64,000 nucleotides of DNA from Acinetobacter brisouisimilis (GTDB lineage Bacteria > Pseudomonadota > Gammaproteobacteria > Pseudomonadales > Moraxellaceae). Position 1 is the first letter of the stretch; each line of letters opens with the position of its first letter. Position numbers and translations under genes: made by a program. Shown here piece after piece: positions 49,000 to 58,864 of the stretch. Where the stretch lies: the NCBI RefSeq assembly GCF_000368265.1, contig NZ_KB851219.1:755856-819855 (forward strand), written 5' to 3'. The notes below the pieces were generated by a model. The model was not told the DNA's origin, ran no database searches, and saw only the letters and a program-made list of their open reading frames with translations.

Positions 49000-49224
49000 T
49001 TAAGCAATAGATTTATGATTTAATAAATGAGCAACATGTTGCATTTGTTCAAGTCGCATATCTGTCAGTTTAATCAAATCTCCATTGACCCAATGGGGAA
49101 TATCACCAGAGCGAATCCAGTCTTGAATCTCTTGTGTATCAATATTTAAAAAATCGGCAACCTGACTTTGCCAAGATTCGCCAAATAAAGCTTGTCCAAT
49201 AAGAACAAAATTTTCTGTTTTCAT
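49000..49224 (-). CDS. Small HTH-like protein of unknown function
   Basis: This 74-aa protein starts MKTENFVLIGQALFG. The middle (WQSQVADFLNIDTQEIQDWI) has the shape of a helix-turn-helix: polar helix, short turn with NIDTQEI, recognition-like helix. I do not recognise a named family. No toxin-like partner lies beside it. It could be a small regulator. Confidence 0.6.
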   Translation of the reverse strand: MKTENFVLIGQALFGESWQSQVADFLNIDTQEIQDWIRSGDIPHWVNGDLIKLTDMRLEQMQHVAHLLNHKSIA

Positions 49225-49646
49225 ACCGTCTATTCATTTCACAAAAGACTCGTATAGGATATCGGCTTGAAAGTGCTAAACAAGGATTTTTAGCAAAACA
49301 CAACAAAAGCTCAAAGTTTCTATACGATTTCATGTCAACATTATGATGCTTGCTTGAATTATTTATTTTGTTCACATAAACATCTATAAGCCTTGAAGCG
49401 ATGAATAATGCCGAACAGTGAATAAATTGATGAGCTTGTCTGATTTCATGGACATTTCATCTGTAATTATTCGAAGCAAATTTTTTTTAAAAACTATTTC
49501 TGTAACTGAAGGTGCAAATGAAGAAATTTGCCGAATTTTGCGGTGAGGGATACAAGATACTTTATTTTAAGTTTATTTAAAAAAATTAAGGAGATTATTC
49601 ATAATCTCCTTAACTGATGACTGTAACTTGAAGTTAGACTTTTTTA
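49225..49646. other. 422-bp gap between the small HTH-like gene and argF
   Basis: A+T-rich. Holds the promoter of the small gene on its left and the argF terminator on its right. No other feature is seen. Confidence 0.5.
49586..49613 (-). terminator. Terminator of argF
   Basis: 13-bp perfect arms (49586-49598 and 49601-49613) with a 2-nt centre. An A-run on the left gives a T-run on the minus strand. It lies 33 nt after the argF stop. Confidence 0.82.
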
Positions 49647-50567
49647 TCAGTCTTTTTTCAAATTTTCTAGCAATAAAAATTCCATGAGCGCTTTTTGTGC
49701 ATGCAAGCGATTTTCTGCTTCATCCCACACCACGGCATTTTTGTGGTCAAGCATGGTTTCAGAAATTTCTTCACCACGGTGAGCAGGTAAACAGTGCATA
49801 AACAAGCAGTCAGGGTGAGCAAGGCTCATCAAGTGTTCATTTACTTGATAATCTGCAAATGCTTTTTCACGAATCTTCTGTTCTTCTTCCTGACCCATAG
49901 ATGCCCAAACGTCAGTGACGATAAGGTCAGCATTTACGGCTGCATCTTCTGCTGAGCCAACTAATTCTGCATAGTGTGCAAACTCAGACAAGAACTCAGG
50001 TTTTGGCTCATAGCCTTTTGGTGAGGCGATTTTTAATTTAAAGCCCCACATGTGCGCAGCTTCAATATATGAATTACACATATTGTTGCCGTCGCCAATC
50101 CATGCCACAGTTTTACCTTCAATGCTACCGCGATGCTCAACATAAGTTTGAACGTCAGCAAGAAGTTGGCAAGGGTGGTGATCATCGGTCAATGCATTAA
50201 TCACAGGGACTTTTGAATAAGAAGCAAAACGTTCTACGATGTGATGTCCAAAGGTACGAATCATTACAATATCAAGCATGCTTGAAATGACACGTGCCGA
50301 ATCTTCAATCGGTTCACCGCGACCTAACTGTGTGTCACGTGGTGATAAAAAGATAGCACTACCACCAAACTGGCTCATACCTGCTTCAAAAGAAACACGG
50401 GTACGTGTGCTAGATTTTTCAAAGATCATGCCAAGAACTTTACCAACAAACGGTTGGTAAACAGTATTTTCATGTTGCAGACGCTTAAGCTCTTGTGCGC
50501 GTGCAATAATGCGATTAAGTTCTGCTGTAGAAAGATCACGTAAAGTTAGGAAATGCCGTAGAGCCAT
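49647..50567 (-). CDS. argF: Ornithine carbamoyltransferase
   Basis: This 306-aa cytoplasmic enzyme converts ornithine and carbamoyl phosphate to citrulline in arginine synthesis. Carbamoyl-phosphate motif [10 protein letters not shown] (~51-60), HPCQLLAD and the ornithine-site [10 protein letters not shown] (~260) are all intact. AGTAACC precedes the ATG as a weak ribosome site. Promoter and leader palindromes lie upstream. The symbol argF fits the anabolic enzyme. Confidence 0.95.
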   Translation of the reverse strand: MALRHFLTLRDLSTAELNRIIARAQELKRLQHENTVYQPFVGKVLGMIFEKSSTRTRVSFEAGMSQFGGSAIFLSPRDTQLGRGEPIEDSARVISSMLDIVMIRTFGHHIVERFASYSKVPVINALTDDHHPCQLLADVQTYVEHRGSIEGKTVAWIGDGNNMCNSYIEAAHMWGFKLKIASPKGYEPKPEFLSEFAHYAELVGSAEDAAVNADLIVTDVWASMGQEEEQKIREKAFADYQVNEHLMSLAHPDCLFMHCLPAHRGEEISETMLDHKNAVVWDEAENRLHAQKALMEFLLLENLKKD

Positions 50568-50580
50568 GGTTACTCCACAT

Positions 50581-50610
50581 AATTGTTGAATCGCGATGGC
50601 ATCAACAATT
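50581..50610 (-). promoter_or_regulatory. Leader hairpin of argF
   Basis: AATTGTTGA (50581-50589) and TCAACAATT (50602-50610) are exact complements, enclosing ATCGCGAT. It lies 14 nt before the start codon inside the 5' UTR, so it could affect translation. Confidence 0.5.
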
Positions 50611-50632
50611 AGTAGTTGTTCGTTAAAGAAAA

Positions 50633-50646
50633 AGTAATCGATTACT
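50633..50646. repeat. 14-nt palindrome at the argF promoter
   Basis: AGTAATCGATTACT is a perfect palindrome overlapping the -10 box and the expected transcription start. It is a likely repressor site; it does not match the E. coli ARG box. Confidence 0.5.
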
Positions 50647-50672
50647 ATACTATAAGCTGTCTATTTTGCCAA
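50644..50672 (-). promoter_or_regulatory. argF promoter
   Basis: On the minus strand, TTGGCA (50667-50672) and TATAGT (50644-50649) are 17 bp apart. The start of transcription would fall near 50637, giving a ~70-nt leader. Confidence 0.7.
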
Positions 50673-50676
50673 AGAC

Positions 50677-51321
50677 TTATCGATATTGAAGGGCTTTTAA
50701 AAAGTGTTCGACACTATATTCAATATAATGATTGATTTCTTCAAGGCTTTCTTGAGGTTCAACGCCCATTAAGACTTGCCATTCAAAATGCCATAAAATT
50801 CCAAGATACATTTTGGCAGAGTGCAATGGGTTAGAGCAGACGATTTGACCTTGTTCATGTGCTTGAATGAGTCGCTGACTTACACTGTGCAGCATTTTCT
50901 TCGGGCATTCTTCATATAAATAGATTGCAAGCTCAGGGTTTTGCTTGGTTTGTTCGAATAGTAATCGAACAAATTTACGATTTTCTGGTTTTAAAATATG
51001 TTGATAAAAATTATTTAAAATGCTGACCAGTAAGCTTTTGAGGTTGCTGGTTTGCGGGGCAATTTTTAAAAATAGTTCTTTGAAAAAAATATCGCGTCGA
51101 TGTTCGCAGATCGCTTTAAATAAACCGTCTTTATTCCCAAAATATTTGTATAAGGAAGCTTTTGATCCGCCTGCATGATTCACGATATCATCGAGGGAAA
51201 CAGCGTCATATCCTTTTTCTAAAAAAAGTTCCGTAGCAGATATTACAAAGGCAAGATGTCGCTCAAACCCACGTTTGGTTTGGGGTGGCACGCTGCAATA
51301 ACAGTAAAGTTGATCTGACAT
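50677..51321 (-). CDS. TetR/AcrR-family transcriptional regulator
   Basis: This 214-aa protein has an N-terminal HTH (SLDDIVNHAGGSKASLYKYF, ~41-60) preceded by ATELFLEKGYDAV, and an all-helical ligand domain of TetR type. A short N-terminal extension (CYCSVPPQ) carries two cysteines. Its target is unknown; the flanking genes argF and ntrC are not typical partners. It would usually repress an efflux or catabolic gene. Confidence 0.88.
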   Translation of the reverse strand: MSDQLYCYCSVPPQTKRGFERHLAFVISATELFLEKGYDAVSLDDIVNHAGGSKASLYKYFGNKDGLFKAICEHRRDIFFKELFLKIAPQTSNLKSLLVSILNNFYQHILKPENRKFVRLLFEQTKQNPELAIYLYEECPKKMLHSVSQRLIQAHEQGQIVCSNPLHSAKMYLGILWHFEWQVLMGVEPQESLEEINHYIEYSVEHFLKALQYR

Positions 51322-51520
51322 AGGAAATAAATAAAGATATCACGGTTAATCCTTGAGTATAGCAAATCTGAACTAAAATGGCGCAATAGCCTGTGCGTGT
51401 ATTGTTCACTTTACGATTCTTTGCTCAAATGAATTCTATATCGTTTGAGCATACTCACGGAATGATGATTCTCTATGCGATTTGCAATTGATGGGGAGGA
51501 TAAATGCATATTTGTGTATA

Positions 51521-51550
51521 AAAAAGGCCATGCTGAGCATGACCTTTTGC
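51521..51550 (-). terminator. Terminator of ntrBC
   Basis: AAAAGG-CATGC arms (51523-51533) face GCATG-CCTTTT (51537-51548) with one C/A mismatch. It lies 17 nt past the ntrC stop, with an A-run on the minus-strand downstream side instead of a strong T-run. Confidence 0.65.
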
Positions 51551-51566
51551 CTTCAATTTATTGAAA

Positions 51567-53063
51567 TTATTCTAGAGTTGAGAGTTTTTGATCCTCTTCT
51601 TCATCGTCATCGACAGAATCTAACCCCAACTCTTTGAGCTTGCGTGTCAGTGTATTGCGTCCCCAACCCAGTAATTCGGCTGCATGACGTTTACGTCCAC
51701 GTGTTTGTTGTAATGCTGCATTGATTAATGTGCGTTCAAACATGGGGGTGGCAATATCCAGAATTTTCATCTCGCCGTTACGCAATTTTTGTATTGCCCA
51801 TTGAGCGAGTAATTCGTCCCAATGCTGTACGCTTACGCGTTCATTGCTGATATTGGCATTAACAACAGGATCACCAGATTTTTGAATTGGGATTTGTTTT
51901 AGCTCATTTGGCAAGTCTTCTGGATAAACCTCTCGACCTGTAATCATAACAGTGAGCCAGCGACACGTATTTTCCAGTTGACGCACATTACCAGGCCAAG
52001 GCAATTGCTGCATATAACTTATGGTTTCTGGGCGTAAGATTTTTGGACTAACGCCAAGCTCTTTGCCTGCTTGTGCCAAGAAATGTTGCGCCAGCATCGG
52101 AATATCTTCGCTACGATGCGCCAGTTTCGGAATATGAATACGAATAACGTTTAAACGATGGTACAAATCTTCGCGGAAACGTCCTTCATTGACCAGTTTT
52201 TCCAGATCTTGATGCGTGGCAGCAACAATACGCACATCGACTTTGACTGGAATATGACCACCAACCCGATAAAACTCGCCATCTGCCAACACGCGTAATA
52301 AACGGGTTTGGGTTTCAAATGGCATATCACCAATTTCATCAAGGAATAATGTGCCGCCATTGGCTTGTTCAAAACGACCTTGGCGTTGTGTATTTGCGCC
52401 TGTGAATGCACCTTTTTCATGTCCAAATAATTCGGTTTCAATCAAATCTTTGGGAATCGCGGCCATGTTTAAGGCAATAAAAGGTTTGCTCTTGCGTGGT
52501 GAATGACGGTGCAGTGCGTGTGCAACCAGTTCTTTACCTGTACCTGATTCGCCATTAATGAGAACCGTAATATGCGATTGAGATAATCGACCAATTGCGC
52601 GGAAGACTTCCTGCATGGCAGGCGATTCGCCGATTATTTCAGTCGAATGAATTGGAGAGGTGGTTTTATTGGCAGATTCTTGTTGTTGTAGCTTAGTAAT
52701 GTGCAAAATCGCACGATTCACCAACGCCAAAGCTTCATCGATATCGAATGGCTTAGGTAAATACTCAAATGCACCAGTTTGATAACTTGAAACAGCAGAT
52801 TCCAAATCTGAATGCGCCGTCATAATAATTACGGGCAGTTCAGGGTAGCTACTTTTTACCTTGCCTAAAAAGGTTAAACCATCGATTCCAGGCATACGGA
52901 TATCAGTTAAAATGACATCGGGCGATTCATTTGGTAGCTGGTCTAATGCGCTTTGAGCTTCCTCAAAACTGGTGACATCGAAGCCTTCTTCTTTGAAGGT
53001 TTTTTCCAACACCCAGCGCATGGCGCGATCATCATCAATGACCCAAATTTTATTTCGCGACAT
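51567..53063 (-). CDS. ntrC: Nitrogen response regulator NtrC (sigma-54 activator)
   Basis: This 498-aa protein has a receiver domain with acidic pocket D10-D12 and phosphoacceptor D54 (DVILTDIRMPG), an AAA+ domain with Walker A INGESGTGKELVA and sigma-54 contact loop GAFTGA, and a Fis-type HTH (HAAELLGWGRNTLTRKLKELG). It activates nitrogen-scavenging genes such as glnA. The frame extends to 53126, but MSRNKIWVID at 53063 is the family start and has GGGAG 7 nt before it. It overlaps the ntrB end by 14 nt. Confidence 0.95.
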   Translation of the reverse strand: MSRNKIWVIDDDRAMRWVLEKTFKEEGFDVTSFEEAQSALDQLPNESPDVILTDIRMPGIDGLTFLGKVKSSYPELPVIIMTAHSDLESAVSSYQTGAFEYLPKPFDIDEALALVNRAILHITKLQQQESANKTTSPIHSTEIIGESPAMQEVFRAIGRLSQSHITVLINGESGTGKELVAHALHRHSPRKSKPFIALNMAAIPKDLIETELFGHEKGAFTGANTQRQGRFEQANGGTLFLDEIGDMPFETQTRLLRVLADGEFYRVGGHIPVKVDVRIVAATHQDLEKLVNEGRFREDLYHRLNVIRIHIPKLAHRSEDIPMLAQHFLAQAGKELGVSPKILRPETISYMQQLPWPGNVRQLENTCRWLTVMITGREVYPEDLPNELKQIPIQKSGDPVVNANISNERVSVQHWDELLAQWAIQKLRNGEMKILDIATPMFERTLINAALQQTRGRKRHAAELLGWGRNTLTRKLKELGLDSVDDDEEEDQKLSTLE

Positions 53064-54159
53064 GGTGCGACTCCCAAGGTAAATATAAGCTAAAAATGGT
53101 TTTACTCGGCACAGAATGGCAAACAATCATGCCGTTGTGCTGGTGCATAATATTTTGTGCAATACTGAGTCCAAGCCCCGTGCCATTGGCACGACCTGTG
53201 ACCAGTGGATAAAATACAGACTCTAAAATTTCTTCAGGAATACCAGGCCCATTATCTTCAATGTCAACACGCACTGCAGAGCGATGTAAAACACCATTAA
53301 TAGTAACAAGGCGCTGAATACGGGTACGTAAGATCAGTTCAGGCTTATGTTCTTGGAAAAAATCCTTGTGCTCTAGCATGGCCTGTACCGCATTGACACT
53401 AATATTGAGCATGACCTGAATTAGTTGGTCACGATCCGCTTTGACATCGGGGAGTGATAAATCATAATCACGTGTAATTTTAATTTTCTTTTTGGTCTGA
53501 TTGGTAATCAGAGAGCGTACGCGTTCTAAAGGCTCATGTACATTAACATCGACATAGCTAGGCAGTTGGCGCGAACCGAGCATGGTGTCTGCAAGTGTAC
53601 GTAAGCGATCCACCTCACTAATAATAATGTCGGTGAACTCATTGTATTTTGGATCGTTTAGGCTACGTGCCAAAAGCTGTGTTGCCCCACGAATACCACC
53701 TAACGGATTCTTGATTTCATGTGCGACGCCACGAATCAGTTGTCGTGTAACTTGGTGTTGCTGAATCAGGTTTTCTTCCTTGGAAATTTTCAGCATTCTG
53801 TCAATTGGGTTGAGCTCAATCAGTAATAAAGGATGATAGGGACGTCCAGCATTAAGCTGTGAAACAGAATAATCCACATGAATGTCTTTAAAATTGACAT
53901 TAATAATGGCTTCGCGACGTGTATAAGCCTGCCCAGTGTTTAACGTGTTGAATAATGCTTCACGTGTATCAAAGGTATCATTGGGTGCTTGTAAAAGCTG
54001 AACAACAGGTATACCTGAAGCACGTAACAAACTCATGTCAAAAAGTGCTTCACAAGACGAGTTAAGGTAAAAAATATTTAAATTTTTATCGACCAGTAAG
54101 ATGGCTGTGGTCAAATTGTCGACGAGTAGACGGTAATCAATCGTTGGAGTAGGGTCCAT
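53050..54159 (-). CDS. ntrB: Nitrogen sensor histidine kinase NtrB
   Basis: This 369-aa cytoplasmic kinase has a PAS domain (~10-115), a HisKA box with H147 in RGVAHEIKNPLGG and a HATPase_c domain with N box (LNISVNAVQAM), G1 (EDNGPGIPEE) and G2 (TGLGLSIAQN). It phosphorylates NtrC and is controlled by PII. It is the first gene of the pair. glnA is not next to it in this window. Confidence 0.94.
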   Translation of the reverse strand: MDPTPTIDYRLLVDNLTTAILLVDKNLNIFYLNSSCEALFDMSLLRASGIPVVQLLQAPNDTFDTREALFNTLNTGQAYTRREAIINVNFKDIHVDYSVSQLNAGRPYHPLLLIELNPIDRMLKISKEENLIQQHQVTRQLIRGVAHEIKNPLGGIRGATQLLARSLNDPKYNEFTDIIISEVDRLRTLADTMLGSRQLPSYVDVNVHEPLERVRSLITNQTKKKIKITRDYDLSLPDVKADRDQLIQVMLNISVNAVQAMLEHKDFFQEHKPELILRTRIQRLVTINGVLHRSAVRVDIEDNGPGIPEEILESVFYPLVTGRANGTGLGLSIAQNIMHQHNGMIVCHSVPSKTIFSLYLPWESHHVAK

Positions 54160-54521
54160 TAGCGTAATCTTCCTGATGTAAAATAGCGCAATGGCATCTT
54201 TGTCATTGTATTTGCTCCCTGTTATGGAACATTTTCTAAAATTAAAACTAGCCTGATTAAAGCAAAATGTAAGCCAACTTTATAAAATGACTTGTTTTTA
54301 GGCAAAAATTAGCCTTTGGCACGCTTTTAAAATGACTTTTATGCATTCATCTCTAAAACAGTATCAAAATGAGGAGTTTTTAGCACTATCTTGGTGCTAC
54401 TTATTTGTTTTGTTAAAACATGAGCAATATTTTGGTGCATGGCTGAAACATTACCGTTTATGCCTATGCTTACGCAGGGAAAAGTCATACAATACGCGCA
54501 GTCTAGTGGAGTGTTGTTTGC
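54160..54521. other. 362-bp divergent gap between ntrB and rimO
   Basis: Should hold promoters for ntrBC and rimO. A 77-codon frame at 54332-54565 overlaps rimO and is not called. No palindrome or sigma-54 site is evident. Confidence 0.45.
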
Positions 54522-55865
54522 ATGAAATCCCCCAAAGTCGGTTTTGTTTCTTTAGGTTGTCCTAAGGCATTGGTCGATTCTGAGCGTATATTAACCCAGT
54601 TGCGTACTGAAGGTTATCAGGTTGCATCAGATTATGATGGTGCTGACCTCGTTGTGGTAAATACCTGCGGTTTTATCGAGTCTGCGGTACAAGAGTCGTT
54701 AGATGCAATTGGCGAAGCCATGAATGAGAATGGTCGTGTAATTGTGACAGGCTGCTTGGGGAAAGATGAAGATAAAATCCGTCAAATGCATCCAAATGTA
54801 TTGAAAGTGACGGGCGCAGCAGCATATCAAGATGTGATGGAAGCTGTACATGAGTATGTACCTGCTCCACCAAAACATAACCCATTTATTGATTTAGTCC
54901 CTGAGCAAGGTGTGCGTCTTACGCCAAAACACTATGCTTATTTAAAAATATCGGAAGGCTGTAACCACCGTTGTACCTTCTGTATTATTCCAAGTATGCG
55001 TGGCGACTTGGTTTCACGTCCTGTGGGTTCAGTCCTTGAAGAAGCTGCGGCACTAAAACGTGCAGGCGTCAAAGAAGTCTTGGTAATTTCTCAAGACACG
55101 TCAGCCTATGGTGTCGACACCAAATATAAATTGGACTTCTGGAATGGACAGCCAGTCAAAACTAAATTTTATGACATGTGTGAAGCGCTCGGTCAGTTAG
55201 GTATCTGGGTACGTTTACACTATGTTTACCCATATCCACATGTCGATGCAGTTATTGACCTGATGGCACAAGGTAAAATTTTACCTTATCTGGATATTCC
55301 ATTCCAACATGCAAGCCCACGCATTTTAAAACTCATGAAACGCCCTGCACATAGCGAAAATACGCTAGAGCGTTTACAAGTTTGGCGTGAAAAATGCCCT
55401 GAATTAGTCATTCGTTCAACGTTTGTTGTTGGTTTCCCTGGTGAAACTGAAGAAGATTTCCAAATATTGCTTGACTGGCTCAAAGAAGCACAGCTTGATC
55501 GTGTTGGATGCTTTACCTATTCACCAGTAGAAGGTGCAACAGCCAACGACTTGCCAGATCATGTTCCTGAAGAGATCAAGCAAGAGCGTTATGAACGCTT
55601 TATGCAGGTACAACAAGAGATTTCAGCAGCAAAATTGCAACAACGCATTGGCCAAACTATGACGGTATTGGTTGATGGTCTGGAGGATGAATATCCAGTT
55701 GCGGTTGCGCGTTCTTATGCAGATGCCCCAGAAATTGATGGCAATGTTTTCGTTGAAGACATTGATAAATCACAAATTAAAGAGGGCGATTTGCTAGAAG
55801 TCGAAATTACCGATGCGGATGAATATGATCTGTTTGCTAAATTGATTAAAATTAAAGCAAATTAA
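54522..55865 (+). CDS. rimO: Ribosomal protein S12 methylthiotransferase RimO
   Basis: This 447-aa radical SAM enzyme adds a methylthio group to an aspartate of S12. Three N-terminal cysteines (C13, C49, C78) bind one cluster, and the radical SAM CxxxCxxC is C147, C151, C154 ([11 protein letters not shown]). A TRAM domain ends the protein. Length and motifs separate it from MiaB. It needs Fe-S clusters from the Isc system encoded at 13-18 kb. A 58-nt gap precedes pyrH. Confidence 0.95.
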   Translation: MKSPKVGFVSLGCPKALVDSERILTQLRTEGYQVASDYDGADLVVVNTCGFIESAVQESLDAIGEAMNENGRVIVTGCLGKDEDKIRQMHPNVLKVTGAAAYQDVMEAVHEYVPAPPKHNPFIDLVPEQGVRLTPKHYAYLKISEGCNHRCTFCIIPSMRGDLVSRPVGSVLEEAAALKRAGVKEVLVISQDTSAYGVDTKYKLDFWNGQPVKTKFYDMCEALGQLGIWVRLHYVYPYPHVDAVIDLMAQGKILPYLDIPFQHASPRILKLMKRPAHSENTLERLQVWREKCPELVIRSTFVVGFPGETEEDFQILLDWLKEAQLDRVGCFTYSPVEGATANDLPDHVPEEIKQERYERFMQVQQEISAAKLQQRIGQTMTVLVDGLEDEYPVAVARSYADAPEIDGNVFVEDIDKSQIKEGDLLEVEITDADEYDLFAKLIKIKAN

Positions 55866-55923
55866 TCAGCGCACATTTACAAATTTAACTTTATTCGAAT
55901 GAAAACTTTTTCGGAGCACCGTC

Positions 55924-56652
55924 ATGGCAGAAACAAATAGTCCTCGTTACTCACGTATTTTACTCAAGTTGTCTGGTGAAGCATTATCAGGCAACCGTGA
56001 GATGGGGATTGATGCTCAAGTTCTTGATCAAATGTCACTGTCTATTGCACATTTGGTTGGTTTGGGTGTACAAGTGGGCATCGTAGTAGGTGGTGGTAAC
56101 TTATATCGCGGCAGCCAATTACAAAAAGATGGTCTCGTTGGGCGTGTTACAGGTGACCAAATGGGTATGCTTGCAACGGTTATGAATGGTTTGGCTATGC
56201 GTGATGCGCTGGTACGTCGTAATATCAAAACTCGCCTGATGTCTGCGTTGTCTATTGGTACTGTCGTTGAGCCATATTCAAGCCGTGATGCAATTCGTCA
56301 CCTCAGCCAAGGTGAAGTCTGCGTATTTGTGGCTGGTACAGGCAATCCATTCTTTACAACAGATACAGCTGCATGTTTGCGTGGTATCGAGATTGAAGCG
56401 AACCTTATCCTGAAAGCCACTAAAGTTGATGGCGTTTATAATAAAGATCCAAGTAAATATGACGATGCAGTAAAATATGATCGTTTGACTTTTGATCAAG
56501 TGTTGGATGAAAAGTTGGGTGTAATGGATCTTACTGCGATTTGCTTATGTCGTGATCATAATGTGCCTTTACAAGTATTTGATATGAACAAATCTGGCGC
56601 ATTGCTTTCAATCGTGATGGGTGAAAAAGAGGGAACTCACGTTACGAAGTAA
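55924..56652 (+). CDS. pyrH: Uridylate kinase
   Basis: This 242-aa hexameric enzyme converts UMP to UDP. ATP/UMP-binding segments [22 protein letters not shown] and [14 protein letters not shown] are present. GGAG lies 7 nt before the ATG. It heads the run frr-uppS-cdsA-dxr-rseP-bamA. In most gammaproteobacteria rpsB-tsf precede it; here rimO does. Confidence 0.96.
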   Translation: MAETNSPRYSRILLKLSGEALSGNREMGIDAQVLDQMSLSIAHLVGLGVQVGIVVGGGNLYRGSQLQKDGLVGRVTGDQMGMLATVMNGLAMRDALVRRNIKTRLMSALSIGTVVEPYSSRDAIRHLSQGEVCVFVAGTGNPFFTTDTAACLRGIEIEANLILKATKVDGVYNKDPSKYDDAVKYDRLTFDQVLDEKLGVMDLTAICLCRDHNVPLQVFDMNKSGALLSIVMGEKEGTHVTK

Positions 56653-56725
56653 TATACGTAACTGAGAAAGCTCTTTATACTAGCGCTAATTTTATTTTAC
56701 ATTTTGAGAAAGTAAGGAAGATCAT

Positions 56726-57280
56726 ATGATTAACGATCTTAAAAAAGACAGCGAACAGCGAATGCAAAAGTCACTCGAGTCCTTGGAGCAAGGATTTGCA
56801 AAAGTTCGTACTGGCCGTGCGCACCCATCTATTTTAAATGGTGTCATGGTTCCTTACTACGGTTCGGATGTGCCATTAAACCAAGTGGCAAACGTGGGTG
56901 TTGAAGATTCACGTATGTTGATTGTTCAACCATTTGAACGCACCATGGTTTCTGCAATTGATAAAGCGATTCGTGAAAGTGATTTGGGTTTAAATCCAAT
57001 TACTGCCGATGCAATTCGTGTGCCATTACCAGCACTCACTGAAGAAACTCGCCGTGATATGCAAAAGGTTGCACGTACTGAAGCTGAAAATGCCAAAGTT
57101 GCAATTCGTAACATTCGTCGTGATGTTTTGGGCGACTTAAAAACATTATTGAAAGAAAAAGAAATTTCTGAAGATGATGAACGCCGCGCAAGTGATGATA
57201 TTCAAAAGATCACTGACAAATATGTAGCTGAAGTAGATAAGCGTCTAGCTGCAAAAGAAGAAGAGTTAATGAAGGTTTAA
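56726..57280 (+). CDS. frr: Ribosome recycling factor
   Basis: This 184-aa protein mimics tRNA shape and, with EF-G, splits post-termination ribosomes. It has three long helices plus a beta domain: [43 protein letters not shown] and NIRRD. TAAGGA precedes the ATG. The stop is 3 nt before uppS. Confidence 0.96.
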   Translation: MINDLKKDSEQRMQKSLESLEQGFAKVRTGRAHPSILNGVMVPYYGSDVPLNQVANVGVEDSRMLIVQPFERTMVSAIDKAIRESDLGLNPITADAIRVPLPALTEETRRDMQKVARTEAENAKVAIRNIRRDVLGDLKTLLKEKEISEDDERRASDDIQKITDKYVAEVDKRLAAKEEELMKV

Positions 57281-57283
57281 TGA

Positions 57284-58036
57284 ATGACGAGTTTAAACGG
57301 CATTCATCACCTTCCTCAACATGTTGCCATCATTATGGATGGCAACAATCGTTTTGCTAAAAAAATGCATCTTGCGCAAGGCGCTGGGCATAAAGAAGGT
57401 AAAAATACGCTAGATCCTGTCGTAGAGCGCTGCCGTGAGCTTGGGGTTCAGGCCTTGACGGTTTTTGCTTTTTCAAGTGAAAACTGGAATCGACCTCAAC
57501 CTGAAGTTGATTTGCTGATGCATTTGCTAGAGCAGACCGTTCATGAGCAAATCCCGCGTATGATCAAGTTTGAGATTGCTCTACGTTTTATCGGTGAGCG
57601 TTCTCGACTTCCATTACACTTGCAAGAGTTACTCAATACTGCTGAGCAACAAACCGCTCACTTTAAGCAAATGACGCTGACGATCGCGATTAGTTATGGC
57701 GGTATGTGGGATATTGCGGATTCAGCCAAGCGTATTGCTCAAGATGTACTTGACCATAAAATTACAGTTGATCAGATTAATCCCGCACTGTTTGGTCAAT
57801 ATATTCATCTTGGAGATTTGCCTCCAGTAGACTTGCTCATTCGAACAGGCGGAGATTATCGAATTTCTAATTTCTTGCTGTGGCAGTCTGCATATGCAGA
57901 GCTTTATTTTACTAAAACATTATGGCCTGAGTTTTCAGTAGAAGAACTTAATCAAGCCTTTAAGGTATTTGCACAGCGTGAACGCCGTTTTGGTAAAACC
58001 TCTGAACAAATCCAACAAGAGAAAACTGAGAAATAA
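57284..58036 (+). CDS. uppS: Undecaprenyl-diphosphate synthase
   Basis: This 250-aa cis-prenyltransferase makes the C55 lipid carrier for cell-wall and capsule synthesis. HVAIIMDGNNRFAK carries the catalytic aspartate; FSSENWNRP and DLLIRTGGDYRISNFLLWQ are conserved. AAGG lies in the end of frr, so it is translationally coupled. It works with the PAP2 phosphatase at 36 kb. Confidence 0.96.
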   Translation: MTSLNGIHHLPQHVAIIMDGNNRFAKKMHLAQGAGHKEGKNTLDPVVERCRELGVQALTVFAFSSENWNRPQPEVDLLMHLLEQTVHEQIPRMIKFEIALRFIGERSRLPLHLQELLNTAEQQTAHFKQMTLTIAISYGGMWDIADSAKRIAQDVLDHKITVDQINPALFGQYIHLGDLPPVDLLIRTGGDYRISNFLLWQSAYAELYFTKTLWPEFSVEELNQAFKVFAQRERRFGKTSEQIQQEKTEK

Positions 58037-58039
58037 TAC

Positions 58040-58864
58040 ATGTTTGAGCGGATTAAAACCGCGTTGGTATTGGTAGCAATTGTTTTAAGTTGTATGTTTG
58101 CTACAACCTCGCATTACCCTATGCAAGCATTGATGGTCATTGCTGCAACGATTGCAGGGTATGAGTGGTACAAATTAATGCCAAAGCAGGATGCATCGAT
58201 ACGACCATTTTTTGTTTTTGGATATGCTTGTATCGCCTTGATTGTATCTGTGATTGCATTGTATGTTCATGATATTACATTGCTTTTTTGGATAGCTTCC
58301 ATTTTAGTGTGGCTCACCAGTGTATATTGGGTGAAAAACTTTCCAGAATATGATGGTTGGTATAATAAAAGCCTTAATCTGGTTGGCCTGATCCTGATTT
58401 CAGCAGCAGTGAGTGCAATTTTCTCTGTCTGGGAACATTCGCCGTGGTGGCTAATGTATCTATTCCTCTTGGTTTGGGGCGCAGATAGTGGTGCGTATTT
58501 TGTTGGGCGAAAGTTGGGTCGGCGTAAAATGGCGCCAAATGTTAGCCCCAATAAATCGGTTGAAGGTTTATTTGGTGGCTTAATCACTTCAGGTATTATT
58601 GTTGTTATTGTTCAAAGTCATTATTTACATTTAACTTTATTACAACATGTACTATTTCTAATCCTCTCGATTATCACTGTACTTGGTTCGGTTCAAGGTG
58701 ACTTGTTTGAATCAATGATTAAGCGCCGAGCAGGTGTGAAAGATTCGGGTCGAATTCTTCCTGGGCATGGTGGTGTTTTGGATCGTATCGATTCATTGCT
58801 CGCAGCAGCACCGATTTTTGCAACAGGAATTTATTTACTAAAACTTATCGGTGTAGATCTCTAA
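58040..58864 (+). CDS. cdsA: Phosphatidate cytidylyltransferase
   Basis: This 274-aa inner-membrane protein has eight or so helices and makes CDP-diacylglycerol. The CTP-site C-terminal signature reads LFESMIKRRAGVKDSGRILPGHGGVLDRIDSL, with GADSGAYFVGRKLG before it. It is 3 nt downstream of uppS and adjoins dxr. Confidence 0.95.
   Translation: MFERIKTALVLVAIVLSCMFATTSHYPMQALMVIAATIAGYEWYKLMPKQDASIRPFFVFGYACIALIVSVIALYVHDITLLFWIASILVWLTSVYWVKNFPEYDGWYNKSLNLVGLILISAAVSAIFSVWEHSPWWLMYLFLLVWGADSGAYFVGRKLGRRKMAPNVSPNKSVEGLFGGLITSGIIVVIVQSHYLHLTLLQHVLFLILSIITVLGSVQGDLFESMIKRRAGVKDSGRILPGHGGVLDRIDSLLAAAPIFATGIYLLKLIGVDL

Noticed and set aside
49139..49375. 78-codon minus-strand frame overlapping the 74-aa HTH-like gene
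   Set aside because: It shares strand but not frame with the better-supported gene and has a cysteine/arginine-rich shadow composition.
54332..54565. 77-codon frame overlapping the rimO start
   Set aside because: Overlaps rimO in another frame and lacks a ribosome site.
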